DNA from: Micromonospora sp. WMMD1102
GTDB taxonomy: Bacteria; Actinomycetota; Actinomycetes; Mycobacteriales; Micromonosporaceae
Assembly (NCBI RefSeq): GCF_029626265.1
Contig: NZ_JARUBN010000001.1
Span: 3,782,001 to 3,846,000 of the forward strand
Direction of reading: 5' to 3'
Length of the DNA: 64,000 nt
In this document: one piece after another, positions 46,976-56,100 of the stretch
Numbering within the stretch: position 1 is the stretch's first letter
Layout of the letters: every line of letters starts with the position of its first letter
The notes under the pieces: model-generated
Databases searched by the model: none
Told to the model about the DNA's origin: nothing
What the model saw: the letters and a program-made list of their open reading frames with translations, nothing else
Program-made: the position numbers and the translations under genes

Positions 46976-47830
46976 ATGTCGAGTTCGTTCGTCCGTACCT
47001 CGGTGGCACGGCTGATCCGATTTCCCGTCCGGGTGCTGGTCCGGTCCAACAGGCGGATCAACACGGCCTGGTGGAACGCGCAGTACGCGTTGGGGTTCTG
47101 GCGCTATCTCGACGACATGTCCGACGGGGAGCTGCCGCTGTCGTTGATCGAGACCTGGGCGCCCCGGCCGACGATCCTGGACCTGGGCTGCGGCACGAGT
47201 GCCAACCTGCCGCTGGTGCCGGGCCGCTACCGCCACTACCACGGGGTGGACCTGAGTTCCCGGGCGATCGAGGCGGCCCGCGCGCTCGGCAGGCCGGACA
47301 CGTCGTTCGAGGTGGCCGACATCCGCGGCTTCCACACCGACCGGCGGTACGACGCGATCCTGCTCCGCGAGGTGGTCTACTACCTGAGCCCGGCCGAGGC
47401 CGCCGACCTGCTCCGTCGGCTGCCGGCGATGCTGACACCGCGGGGCCGGATCGTGGTGCAGATCTACGCCGAGACCCCGGCCGAGGAGTTCGCCAGGGTG
47501 GTCCGCGACTGTGGACTCTCCGTCGCCGAGGAGGCCCCCGCGCGCCTCGGGGACGGTGTTGCCGGTGGCGCCTTCTTCGTCCTCACCGGCCGGCCGGGGA
47601 CCGGGCGGGCCGGGAGCCGCTCGGGCCGGTCGACGACCGGGACGACCGGTGGCGCCGAGAGCCGGGTGCGCGGCGGATCCGCCGGGATGGATCCCACCGA
47701 GCAGGCCCAGGGCCGTGTCGCGCCAGGGACCGGGCCGGTTCACACCACGCCGGCTGTCCCGCCGGGTCGCGTCGAACCGGGCGCCGGGGTCAGACCGGGA
47801 CCCGCCGCTCCCACCACGGCCGCACGCTGA
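46976..47830 (+). CDS. class I SAM-dependent methyltransferase
   Basis: 284 aa. SAM-binding motif I is ILDLGCGTSANLP, followed by YHGVDLSSRAIEAA and ILLREVVYYLSP. The last 75 residues are a disordered G/P/T/R-rich tail with no homology. The final 41 bp overlap the convergent SARP gene. Its target could be the sugar or lipid intermediate of the cluster. Confidence 0.85.
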   Translation: MSSSFVRTSVARLIRFPVRVLVRSNRRINTAWWNAQYALGFWRYLDDMSDGELPLSLIETWAPRPTILDLGCGTSANLPLVPGRYRHYHGVDLSSRAIEAARALGRPDTSFEVADIRGFHTDRRYDAILLREVVYYLSPAEAADLLRRLPAMLTPRGRIVVQIYAETPAEEFARVVRDCGLSVAEEAPARLGDGVAGGAFFVLTGRPGTGRAGSRSGRSTTGTTGGAESRVRGGSAGMDPTEQAQGRVAPGTGPVHTTPAVPPGRVEPGAGVRPGPAAPTTAAR

Positions 47831-48596
47831 CCGGTTCGCTGCGCAGCAACCGCCGGTGCAGGTCCTGGAGCCGGTGCCCCGGCTCCACCCCGAGCCGGTC
47901 GGCCAGGGTTATCCGGGCGTCCTCGAAGGCGGTGAGCGCCTCGGCCCGCCGCGAGGTCTGGCCGAGGACGACAAGCAGCAACTCCCAGAGACGTTCCCGC
48001 ATCGGCTGCTCGGCGAGCATGCAGCGCAGCTCGGAGACGAGGTTCTCCACGTCGCCGAGGAGCAGCCGTACCCCGGTGGCCTCCTCCACCGCGTCCTGAC
48101 GCAGCTCGGTGAGGCGGATCCGTTCCGCCTCGGCGAGCGGTCCGGCCGCCTCCTGGAGCGCCAGCCCGGACCAGCGGGCCAGCGCCTGCTGGAAGAGGCC
48201 GAGCGCCCGGGAGAGTTCGCCCTGCGCCCGCGCCGACCGGGCCACCCTGACGTCGTGCTCGAACAGGGTGACGTCGACCGCGACCGGCGGGATGTCGAGG
48301 GTGTACCCCGGCCGGGTGGAGCGGAGCACCCGGGCCAGCGCCGGCGGCCGGCCCGGATGTTCCAGCACCCGGCGCAGCCGGCCGATGTAGGTGTGCACCA
48401 TGTTCTCCACCGAGTCGGGCCGGCGCCCGTTCCAGATCGCGTCGACGATCTGCGGTACCGACATCACCATCCCGCAGCGCAGCGCCAGTACGGCGAGCAC
48501 CTCCCGCTGCCGGGGAGTACCCAGGTAGAGGTTGGTGTCGCCCCGCTCGGCCCGGATCGGGCCGAGCAGCAGGATTTTCAGCTCGTCTTCCGACAT
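47790..48596 (-). CDS. SARP/BTAD transcriptional regulator
   Basis: 268 aa, the small-SARP size. OmpR-like winged helix (residues 8-95: LLGPIRAERGDTNLYLGTPRQREVLAVLAL, VHTYIGRLRRVLE) followed by a BTAD domain (FEHDVRVARSARAQGELSRAL ... LGVEPGHRLQDLHRRLL). There is no ATPase domain. It lies at the end of the minus-strand arm (GT2, deacetylase, SARP) and is the probable cluster-situated activator. Confidence 0.92.
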   Translation of the reverse strand: MSEDELKILLLGPIRAERGDTNLYLGTPRQREVLAVLALRCGMVMSVPQIVDAIWNGRRPDSVENMVHTYIGRLRRVLEHPGRPPALARVLRSTRPGYTLDIPPVAVDVTLFEHDVRVARSARAQGELSRALGLFQQALARWSGLALQEAAGPLAEAERIRLTELRQDAVEEATGVRLLLGDVENLVSELRCMLAEQPMRERLWELLLVVLGQTSRRAEALTAFEDARITLADRLGVEPGHRLQDLHRRLLRSEPVSVRPWWERRVPV

Positions 48597-48690
48597 CTTC
48601 GCTTCCCCCTAGACAGGCATCGCAGCTTCCCCCCGCACGGCCGGGCGGCACTGCCCGGCGTCGTCGTACGACAACACGGCACGTCGTCAC

Positions 48691-49422
48691 CTACCGGTCG
48701 GCACCGGGTACGACGAACCGCAGCCCCCGGTCGAGCAACCGGGGAAGTACGGTTTCCAGGGCAGCCACGGTCTGCGACCGGTCGCCGCCGCCGTCGTGGC
48801 AGAGCAGGACGTGCCCGGCCCGGCTCCGGGAGAGCCGCCGGACGATCCGGTCCACTCCCGGGCGACGCCAGTCGCTCGGGTTGACCGTCCAGTCCACCGG
48901 CAGCAGGCCGAGGTCGGCGGTGGTCCGCAGCACCGTCGGCGACCAGTTGCCGCCGGGCGCCCGGAACAGCCGGGGTGCGCAGCCGACGGCGTCGGAGATC
49001 CGCCGCTGCGCCGCCTCGATCTCGGTACGCAGCCGCGCGGCCGGCAACGCCGCGAACGGCTGTGGATGCGACATCGAGTGGTTGCCGATCAGGTGTCCGG
49101 CGTCGCGGATCCGACGGGCCAGCTCGGGATGCTCGGCGACCCGGGCGCCGATCAGGAAGAACGTGGCCCGCACCCGGTGCCGGTCCAGCAGGTCGAGCAT
49201 CCGGGGCGTCCACTCGGGGTGCGGGCCGTCATCGATGGTCAGCGCCACGCTGTGCCCGGCCACCCCGAAGACCGGCCGGTGCCCGTCGCCGAGCATCGGC
49301 CGGCGGGCCCGGAACTGCTGGGCGCGGAGTGCGAACAGCAGGTAGTGCAGCGCCTGGGCTGACAGGTACGGCAGCCGGATCCGCCCGGAGTACCGGACTC
49401 GCGGAGGGACCGGGCCGGTCAT
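48691..49422 (-). CDS. NodB-family polysaccharide deacetylase
   Basis: 243 aa. Motifs: ALTIDDGPHP (TxDD), HSMSHP (metal-binding HxxxH region), RAPGGNWSP and HVLLCHDGGG. It removes acetyl groups from N-acetylated sugars. There is no signal peptide; the N-terminal 30 residues are only weakly hydrophobic, so it may act on an intracellular lipid-linked sugar. It is coupled to the upstream GT2 by a 4-bp overlap. Confidence 0.92.
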   Translation of the reverse strand: MTGPVPPRVRYSGRIRLPYLSAQALHYLLFALRAQQFRARRPMLGDGHRPVFGVAGHSVALTIDDGPHPEWTPRMLDLLDRHRVRATFFLIGARVAEHPELARRIRDAGHLIGNHSMSHPQPFAALPAARLRTEIEAAQRRISDAVGCAPRLFRAPGGNWSPTVLRTTADLGLLPVDWTVNPSDWRRPGVDRIVRRLSRSRAGHVLLCHDGGGDRSQTVAALETVLPRLLDRGLRFVVPGADR

Positions 49423-50420
49423 CGCGGCGATTTCGCGGTGGCCGGCCCGGCCGGCCCGAAGTTCCGGTCCACCAGGTGCCGCAGTCCGCCGACGACGGCA
49501 CCGGCCACGACGGTCAGCTGGACGAGCAGGTGGACCGCGTAGAAGAAGGCGGTGAAGCCGGGGCCGCGCCGACGCAGTACGAAGCGCAGCAGTCCGGGGT
49601 CGGCGGCGACGAAGAGCACGAGTGCGGCGAGTGGGACGGTCAGCAGCCCGGGTGTGTACAGGGCGAGCGGCAGGGTCAGCGGCACCAGGGCGGCGCCGAG
49701 CAGCCCGGCCGGGGTGTTGGCCCGGATGCCGGCCGGTCCGCGTTCGGTCCTGGCGACCGGGACGAGCAGCTGGGAACGGCTGAACTGCTTGCGCAGCAGC
49801 CGGCCCAGGTGGTCGTCGTCGTCGTGCCGGCAGACCACGGTGTCGGTGAGCACGATGCCGTACCGGTCCCCCATCCGGTCACCGAGTTCGACGTCCTCGG
49901 AGGCGCGCAGCCGCTCGTCGAATCCGCCGACGTCGGCGAAGACCGACCGGCGGATCAGGCAGACCGCGAAGAGGGTGGTGCGGACCCGACCGACGTGGCG
50001 CAGCCGCCACCAGTGCCCGTGCAGCAGCCGGTACGCCTCGACCGGCCCGTCGTCGAAGAGCGGTCGGAGCGCGTAGATCCCGTGCACGCAGGCGACGTCC
50101 GGCTGCGCGGCGAGGATCGCCAGGGCGTTGCCGAGAGCGTCCGGCTCGGGCGCGCAGTCGGAGTCGACGAAGAGGAGCAGCTCGCCGCTGCTGGCCCGGA
50201 TGCCCCGGTTCCGGGCGGCGGCCGGCCCGGTGTTGCGGTCGGTGACAAGCAGCCGGCACGGGAACTCGGCGGCGATCCGGCGGGTGTCGTCGGTGCTGGC
50301 GTCGTCGACGACGATCACCTCGGTGACCGGGCGTCGCTGCGCGTAGACGGCCGTCAGGCACGCGCGGAGGGTCTTCGACCCGTTGTGTACGGGGATGATG
50401 ACCGACACCGTCGGCGACAT
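49419..50420 (-). CDS. membrane-anchored family 2 glycosyltransferase
   Basis: 333 aa from the ATG at 50420, with GAGGTGGGTGA upstream. GT-A motifs are VSVIIPVHNGSKTLRACL, VIVVDDASTDDT and LFVDSDCA. The C-terminal membrane helices contain RRRGPGFTAFFYAVHLLVQL, as in the other GT2s of the cluster. It heads the minus-strand arm and is divergent from the aminotransferase gene. Confidence 0.88.
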   Translation of the reverse strand: MSPTVSVIIPVHNGSKTLRACLTAVYAQRRPVTEVIVVDDASTDDTRRIAAEFPCRLLVTDRNTGPAAARNRGIRASSGELLLFVDSDCAPEPDALGNALAILAAQPDVACVHGIYALRPLFDDGPVEAYRLLHGHWWRLRHVGRVRTTLFAVCLIRRSVFADVGGFDERLRASEDVELGDRMGDRYGIVLTDTVVCRHDDDDHLGRLLRKQFSRSQLLVPVARTERGPAGIRANTPAGLLGAALVPLTLPLALYTPGLLTVPLAALVLFVAADPGLLRFVLRRRGPGFTAFFYAVHLLVQLTVVAGAVVGGLRHLVDRNFGPAGPATAKSPR

Positions 50421-50493
50421 GTTCACCCACCTCAGCGGGATCAACGTGCGGGACATTGACATTCCGAGATCTACTCCGTCGCGACCAAGCTAT

Positions 50494-50518
50494 CCAGTCG
50501 CTTGTCGACTGGCAAGCG
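50494..50518. promoter_or_regulatory. overlapping inverted repeats in the divergent promoter region
   Basis: CCAGTCG-N5-CGACTGG (50494-50512) overlaps CGCTTG-N8-CAAGCG (50499-50518). Both are perfect and are mutually exclusive as hairpins. They lie midway in the 171-bp gap between the divergent GT2 and aminotransferase genes. A cluster regulator operator is plausible, though SARPs usually bind direct repeats. Confidence 0.5.
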
Positions 50519-50591
50519 TTGCCTTACGTAGTCAAGGTTGCGTACAGCACCGATCCAGAGAAGATCCCGTACCAATCGATAGCGTTCCGAC

Positions 50592-52001
50592 ATGCCCAAT
50601 CTGGTCAGCCTGTCCGATTGCGAGCGGCTCACCGTTCGCGAGGTGCACGACCTCTATCGCCGTTACGTCAACGCGAGCCAGGTCAACCTGATGACCTCGT
50701 TCGGGTTCGGCCGGGAATTGGTCGACCACGCCGAAGGCGCACACCTGGTGCTCCGCGACGGCCGCCGCGTCCTCGACCTCACCGGAGGCGTGGGCGTACT
50801 CAACCACGGGCACAACCATCCGCGCATCCTGGCCGCCCGGCAACGGTTCGCGTCCGAGCGGCGGATGGAGGTGCACAAGACGTACTTCTCGCCGTACCTG
50901 GCGGCGCTGGGACACAACCTGGCCCAACTCCTCCCCGGTGACCTGCGAATGTCCTTCCTGCCCAACTCGGGTGCCGAGGCGGTCGAGGGGGCGGTGAAGC
51001 TGGCCTACAAGTACCACGGTGGCCGGCGGGGGACGATCCTGCGGGCCGACTGCGGGTTCCACGGGAAGCTGCTCGGATCGGGCGGGCTGACCGGACAACC
51101 GTCGTTCAGCTTTCCCACCATTCCCGGCATAGTTCCATTTACCTATGGGAATCTGGATTCCGTCCGGCAGGCCGTCGAGGCGCACCCCGGCGATGTCTAC
51201 GCTCTTGTCGTGGAGCCGTTCAGCGCCTCCACCGTGACATGGTGCGACGAAGACTTCCTCCGCGGGATTCGCGAGCTGTGCGACCGGCACGACATCGTGC
51301 TCATCTTCGACGAGATCTACACCGGCTGGGGTAAGACCGGCAGCCTCTTCTACTTCATGCGGTATCCGGGCCTGGTGCCGGACGTCCTTACCACATCGAA
51401 GTCATTCGGCGGGGGGAAGTCATCGATTTCTGCATTCGTCGCCCGGGAAAAGGTGTTCCGGAAGGCGTACGACAACCTCACCGACGCGCTGCTGCAGAGC
51501 ACCAGCACCACGTACTACGGCATGGGCGAGGAGTGCGTCACCGCGCTGGAGGCGCTCAACATCGTCGTCGAGGACGACTATCCGGCCCGGGCCCGCGAGC
51601 TGGAACGGGTACTCGAACCGGCGCTGAACCGGCTGGCTAAGGAGTACCCGGAGGCGGTCGGCCGGGTCGCCGGGGCGGGCGCGCTCTGGGGGGTGCAGAT
51701 CGACGGCGGCCCGAAGATCCTCGACCTGGTGGCCCGGCTCGCCCCCGCCGGGATGGCCCGGGACCCGAGGTTCAAGGCGAAGCTCGTGACCTGCGCGGTG
51801 ATCCAGGCGCTCTACCGGGACCACGACATCTTCACCTACTACACCCTCAACGGCCGCAACCCGCTGATCCTCGGGCCGTCCCTGGTGACCGACCCGGCCG
51901 ACGTGCAGCGGGCCGCCGACGCGCTCGGCGAGGTGCTGGAGCAGGGCCTGGCCAGGCTGGTCACCCGGTTCGTCGCGCAGAAGGTCGGTTCGCTGTGGTG
52001 A
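50592..52001 (+). CDS. class III PLP-dependent aminotransferase
   Basis: 469 aa, class III fold: VLDLTGGVGVLNHGHNHPRI, MSFLPNSGAEAVEGAVKLA, LIFDEIYTGWGKTGSLF, and the PLP lysine in TTSKSFGGGKSS. Substrate unknown; family members use omega-amino acids or amino sugars. No Shine-Dalgarno sequence is visible before the ATG, and AT-rich TAGCGT lies just upstream, so the mRNA may be nearly leaderless. It is the first gene of a six-gene plus-strand operon. Confidence 0.88.
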   Translation: MPNLVSLSDCERLTVREVHDLYRRYVNASQVNLMTSFGFGRELVDHAEGAHLVLRDGRRVLDLTGGVGVLNHGHNHPRILAARQRFASERRMEVHKTYFSPYLAALGHNLAQLLPGDLRMSFLPNSGAEAVEGAVKLAYKYHGGRRGTILRADCGFHGKLLGSGGLTGQPSFSFPTIPGIVPFTYGNLDSVRQAVEAHPGDVYALVVEPFSASTVTWCDEDFLRGIRELCDRHDIVLIFDEIYTGWGKTGSLFYFMRYPGLVPDVLTTSKSFGGGKSSISAFVAREKVFRKAYDNLTDALLQSTSTTYYGMGEECVTALEALNIVVEDDYPARARELERVLEPALNRLAKEYPEAVGRVAGAGALWGVQIDGGPKILDLVARLAPAGMARDPRFKAKLVTCAVIQALYRDHDIFTYYTLNGRNPLILGPSLVTDPADVQRAADALGEVLEQGLARLVTRFVAQKVGSLW

Positions 52002-53014
52002 TCACGGTGACCGGCGCGGCCGGGATGCTCGGCTCCCGGCTGGTCGAGCGGCTGGCCGCCGACGGGCACCAGGTGTGCGGGGTGGACCTGCGGGCCGGGC
52101 CCGGGGTGGAGGTGGTCGGTGACGTCCGGGACCGGCGGGTGATGGACCGGGCCACCGACGGCGCGACGGCGGTGCTGCACTGCGCGGCGGCGCTGCCCAG
52201 CTATCCGGCCGCCGAGATCCGCTCGATAATCGCCGACGGCACCGAGAACGTGCTCCGGGCCGCCCGACAGGCCGGGGTACGCCGGGTGCTGCACGTCTCG
52301 TCGACCGCCGTGTACGGGCTGCCCCGTCAGGTGCCGACGCCGGAGGAGCACCCCCGGGAGCCGGTCGACACGTACAGCGCGGCGAAGGTGGCGGCCGAGG
52401 AGATCGCCGAACGGTACCGGGCCGGTGGCCTGCCGGTGGCGATCCTGCGGCCGAAGACCTTCCTCGGGCCGGGCCGGATGGGGCTGTTCGCGATGCTCTT
52501 CGAGTGGGCCGAGGAGGGCCGGAACTTCCCGGTGCTCGGCTCCGGCGACGTGCGGATCCAGATGTTCGCCGTGGACGACCTGGTCGAGGCGGTGCTCACC
52601 GTACTTGCCGCGCCGGACGAGCTGGCGAACGACACCTACAACCTCGCCGCCGAGCGGTTCCGCACCCTGCGGGAGGACTTCCAGGCGGTGCTGGACGCCG
52701 CCGGACACGGCAGGCGGGTGGTCGGGATCCCCGCCCGGCCCGCACTGTTCGCCCTGGAACTGCTGGAACGGACCGGCCTCTCCCCGGTGTACGGGCGGCT
52801 GCTGCACAAACTCCGGCACGACTCGTACGTGAGCATCGACAAGGCCGTCGAGCGGCTCGGCTTCAGCCCCAAGCTCTCCAACGAGGACGCGATCCTGCGC
52901 ACCTACGAGTGGTGGCGGGGGCAACGCCACCTGGCGCGCCCGTCCCGGGACGGGCGGACCAGCCGCGACCCGTGGCGGCAGGGCGCGCTCTCCCTCGCGA
53001 AGATCTTGTTCTGA
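51998..53014 (+). CDS. NAD-dependent epimerase/dehydratase (extended SDR)
   Basis: 338 aa from the GTG at 51998 overlapping the previous stop by 4 bp (a GTG at 51995 is possible). VTGAAGMLGSRL is the NAD(P) glycine motif; HVSSTAVYG and YSAAK hold the catalytic Ser, Tyr and Lys; LRPKTFLGPGR follows. It is a nucleotide-sugar-modifying or related oxidoreductase, coupled to the aminotransferase, so an amino sugar or polar head group may be made. Confidence 0.88.
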   Translation: MITVTGAAGMLGSRLVERLAADGHQVCGVDLRAGPGVEVVGDVRDRRVMDRATDGATAVLHCAAALPSYPAAEIRSIIADGTENVLRAARQAGVRRVLHVSSTAVYGLPRQVPTPEEHPREPVDTYSAAKVAAEEIAERYRAGGLPVAILRPKTFLGPGRMGLFAMLFEWAEEGRNFPVLGSGDVRIQMFAVDDLVEAVLTVLAAPDELANDTYNLAAERFRTLREDFQAVLDAAGHGRRVVGIPARPALFALELLERTGLSPVYGRLLHKLRHDSYVSIDKAVERLGFSPKLSNEDAILRTYEWWRGQRHLARPSRDGRTSRDPWRQGALSLAKILF

Positions 53015-53051
53015 TCGGAGTCGACGTGTTCCCACCCCAGCGGAGTCGACG

Positions 53052-54035
53052 GTGACCGCCGTCGAGACCGCCATCGAAGCCGCCGTACCGGCCGCACCGG
53101 CCGCCGTGCCGGGCCGTGGCAGCCTCCGGGTGCCCCGGCTCGCCCGGCACCTGCTGGTGCTGACCCGGCCCGGCCACGCGGTCAAGAATCTGCTGGCCGT
53201 ACCGCTGGCGCTGCTCGACACACCACTGTGGACCATGGCGGCGCTGCTGCGTACCGGCTGGGCGGTGCTGGTCTTCACGGTCGCCGCGTCGAGCATCTAC
53301 GTCGTCAACGACATCGTCGACCGGCGGCTGGACCGTACCCATCCGGTCAAGCGGGACCGCCCGGTCGCCGCCGGCCTGGTGCCGGTGCCGCTGGCCTGGC
53401 TGCTCGCGGCCGGGCTGGCCGGGCTGCTGCTCGGGATGGTCGTCGCCGGCCCCGCCCTGCCGTGGTGGCCGCTGGCCGGCTACCTCTGCCTCAGCGTCGC
53501 CTACAGCAGGTGGCTCAAGCACCTGCCGATGCTGGACATCTGCGTCGTCGCCGCCGGCTTCGTGCTGCGGGTCCTCCAGGGGTACGCCGCCACCGGGGCG
53601 GCACCGTCCGGGCTGCTGCTCACCGCCGTCTTCGCCGGCTGCCTGGTGCTGATCCTCGGCAAGCGCCGGCACGAACTGGCCGCCGCCGGCCCGGCGCACC
53701 GGCCGGCGCTGGCCGGCTACAACGTGCTGCTCGCCGACCACCTGCTCGGGCTGAACACCGCGCTGGCCGCCACCACCTTCCTGCTCTACCTGAACACCGA
53801 CGCCCCGCTCGGGCCGTGGCGCCCGGTCACCCTCGCCGTGGTGGTGCCGCTCGGCCTGCTCGCCGCGTTCCGCTACCTCCAGGCGGTACTGGTCCGGCAG
53901 TCCGGCGGGGACCCGATCCGGGCCCTGCTGCGGGACCGGATGATCGTGGCCAGCGCCGTCCTGATCGGCACCACGCTGACCCTGGCGGAACTCGGTGCCC
54001 GCTATCCCAACCTGCTGAACTGGATGGAACAATGA
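53052..54035 (+). CDS. UbiA-family prenyltransferase, DPPR-synthase-like
   Basis: 327 aa, GTG start, about eight membrane helices. The first Asp-rich motif reads NDIVDRRLDRTHPVKRDRP, close to the pattern of decaprenyl-phosphate 5-phosphoribosyltransferase (Rv3806c type) rather than aromatic prenyltransferases. The second motif region is LCLSVAYSRWLKHLPMLDI. It would attach a phosphoribosyl-like unit to polyprenyl phosphate, giving the lipid-linked donor used by the glycosyltransferases next to it. Assignment to this substrate is inference. Confidence 0.85.
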   Translation: MTAVETAIEAAVPAAPAAVPGRGSLRVPRLARHLLVLTRPGHAVKNLLAVPLALLDTPLWTMAALLRTGWAVLVFTVAASSIYVVNDIVDRRLDRTHPVKRDRPVAAGLVPVPLAWLLAAGLAGLLLGMVVAGPALPWWPLAGYLCLSVAYSRWLKHLPMLDICVVAAGFVLRVLQGYAATGAAPSGLLLTAVFAGCLVLILGKRRHELAAAGPAHRPALAGYNVLLADHLLGLNTALAATTFLLYLNTDAPLGPWRPVTLAVVVPLGLLAAFRYLQAVLVRQSGGDPIRALLRDRMIVASAVLIGTTLTLAELGARYPNLLNWMEQ

Positions 54036-55045
54036 ACACACCGCTCGTCTCGGTCATCGTGCCGAACTACAACTACGCCGGGGCACTCGGGCTCTGCCTC
54101 GGGGCGCTGCGGGCGCAGAGCTATCCGAACCTGGAACTGATCGTGGTGGACGACTGCTCCACCGACGACTCGGTCGCGGTCGCCCAGGCGTACGGGGCGC
54201 GCGTGCTGCGTACCCCGGTCAACTCCGGACCGGCGGCGGCCCGCAACCTCGGCGCGGCGAACGCGCACGGCGAGATCCTGTTCTTCGTCGACTCGGACGT
54301 GGCCGCCAAGCCGGACGCGGTGGCGAACGCCGTCGAACTGCTCACCGCCGACCCGGAGATCGGGGCGATCTGCGGCAACTACGACCCGGTGCCGCTGGTC
54401 CGGGACAGCCTGCTGGAGGAGTACCGCTGCCTCCAGCAGTCGTACTGGCTGATCGCCGACGAGGGACGGATCTTCACCCTCTACACGGCGCTGCTGGCGA
54501 TCCCGGCCCGGGTCTTCGCCGAGATCGGGCCGTTCAACCCCCGGCTGCGGGAGACCGAGAACGCCGACTACGGGATGCGGCTCGCCCAGCGGTACCAGAT
54601 CTGGCTCTCCCCCCGGGTGCGCGGCGTGCACGACCACGACGCCGACCTGGGGGTACTGGTCCGCAAGGTCTTCACCCGCACCGCCCTGCACATCCCGATG
54701 TACGCCCGCAAGCCGGAGTTCCCCGGCGGGCTGAGCAGCGGCCCGCGCGCCTGGGTGAGCGTGGCCGCGCTGCTGACCGTGCTGACGTGCGCGCTGCCGG
54801 CCCTCCTCGGCCCGGCGTTCCTGGCGGTGCCGCTGGCCGCGCTCGCCGCCTGCCTCGCCGGTGACCTGCCGATGTACCGGTTCGTGCACCGGGAACGCGG
54901 CCCGCTCTTCCTCGGCTACTTCGTCGCGATGCACTTCCTGCTGAACCTGGTGATCGCGGTCGCGGCGCTGGCCGGCGCGACCGCCTGGCTCGTCTCGGGC
55001 CGGTTCCGCGGCCTCTACGACCGGCCGGAGGTGGCCACCCGATGA
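54032..55045 (+). CDS. membrane-anchored family 2 glycosyltransferase
   Basis: 337 aa, 4-bp ATGA overlap with the UbiA-like gene. GT-A motifs: VSVIVPNYNYAGALGLCL, LIVVDDCSTDDS and FFVDSDVA. The C-terminal membrane part contains RERGPLFLGYFVAMHFLLNL. Very similar in layout to the next gene; the pair probably arose by duplication. Confidence 0.9.
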   Translation: MNTPLVSVIVPNYNYAGALGLCLGALRAQSYPNLELIVVDDCSTDDSVAVAQAYGARVLRTPVNSGPAAARNLGAANAHGEILFFVDSDVAAKPDAVANAVELLTADPEIGAICGNYDPVPLVRDSLLEEYRCLQQSYWLIADEGRIFTLYTALLAIPARVFAEIGPFNPRLRETENADYGMRLAQRYQIWLSPRVRGVHDHDADLGVLVRKVFTRTALHIPMYARKPEFPGGLSSGPRAWVSVAALLTVLTCALPALLGPAFLAVPLAALAACLAGDLPMYRFVHRERGPLFLGYFVAMHFLLNLVIAVAALAGATAWLVSGRFRGLYDRPEVATR

Positions 55046-56100
55046 CGGTGCACGGTGTGCCGCCGGGCGACGGCCCGCTGGTCTCGGTGATCGTGCCGAA
55101 CTACAACTACGCCGAGTCGCTGGACCTCTGCCTGCGGTCGATCCTGGACCAGACGTACCCGGACATCGAGATCCTGCTCGTCGACGACTGCTCGACCGAC
55201 CACTCGGTGGCGGTGGCCGAGGCACTCGGCGTCCGGGTGGTGAGCACCGGGCGCAACGGCGGCTGCGGCCGGGCCCGCAACATCGGCGCCGCGCACAGCA
55301 GCGGCGAGCTGATCTGCTACGTCGACTCGGACCTGGTACTGGCCCCGGACGCGGTCGCGAACGCCGTCCGGCTGCTCCTCGGCAACCCCCGGATCGGTGC
55401 GGTCTGCGGGATCGAGGACCCCGAGCCGCTGCTGCACGACACGGCGGTGGCCCGGTACCGTGGCCTGCAATATCACTACTGGTCGATCAGCTCGGAAGGT
55501 GACGTGTCGTTCCTCTTCCCCGCCGTCTGCGTGCTGCGCCGGCACGTCTTCGAGGAGATCGGCCCGTTCAACCCCGGGCTGCGGCACACCGAGGAGGTCG
55601 ACTACGGCTACCGGTTGAGCCGCCGCTACCGGCTGGTGCTCACCTCGCTGGTCCGGGGCCGGCACGACCACGACCACGAACTGCGCGGGCTGCTCCGCAA
55701 GCTGTTCCACCGGGGCCGGCTACGCATCCCGCTCTACGCCCGGGCACGCCGCTTCGGGCAGGGCTTCGAGACCGCCGCCCGGGCCTGGGGCAGCCTGGCC
55801 GCGTTCGGCGTACTGCCGGCGCTGGCGGTGCCGCTGCTGCTCGGCCCGTGGGGGCTGGTGGTCCCGGCCGGGCTGCTGGCCGCCTCGCTCGGCTGCGACG
55901 CCGGCATGTACGGCTTCGTCCGGCGCCGGCACGGCGTACCCTTCCTGGTCTTCTTCGCCGGCATGCACTTCCTGGTCAACGTGACCATCACCGCCGGGGT
56001 GGCCACCGGTGCGGTGCAGTGGCTCGCCTCCGGCACCTTCCGGCGGCTCTACGACGCCTCGTTCCCGGTCGACCCGACCCCGCTGCGAGGCCCGGCGTGA
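55042..56100 (+). CDS. membrane-anchored family 2 glycosyltransferase
   Basis: 352 aa, 4-bp overlap with the upstream paralogue. GT-A motifs: VSVIVPNYNYAESLDLCL, ILLVDDCSTDHS and CYVDSDLV. The C-terminal membrane part has RRHGVPFLVFFAGMHFLVNV. Both tandem GT2s share ARxFGQ/ARKPEF-like sequence after an RKLFHR/RKVFTR motif, suggesting successive or heteromeric action on the same acceptor. Confidence 0.9.
   Translation: MTVHGVPPGDGPLVSVIVPNYNYAESLDLCLRSILDQTYPDIEILLVDDCSTDHSVAVAEALGVRVVSTGRNGGCGRARNIGAAHSSGELICYVDSDLVLAPDAVANAVRLLLGNPRIGAVCGIEDPEPLLHDTAVARYRGLQYHYWSISSEGDVSFLFPAVCVLRRHVFEEIGPFNPGLRHTEEVDYGYRLSRRYRLVLTSLVRGRHDHDHELRGLLRKLFHRGRLRIPLYARARRFGQGFETAARAWGSLAAFGVLPALAVPLLLGPWGLVVPAGLLAASLGCDAGMYGFVRRRHGVPFLVFFAGMHFLVNVTITAGVATGAVQWLASGTFRRLYDASFPVDPTPLRGPA

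Noticed and set aside
50456..50620. Protein-like open frame (TTG start) upstream of the aminotransferase
   Set aside because: The first 45 codons look plausible only because the intergenic DNA is AT-richer. The frame then runs as a shadow through the aminotransferase gene, with no RBS.
53052..54035. Aromatic prenyltransferase for a meroterpenoid pathway
   Set aside because: The Asp-rich motif NDxxDxxxDRxHPxKxxRP is closer to DPPR synthase, and all neighbours are glycan enzymes.
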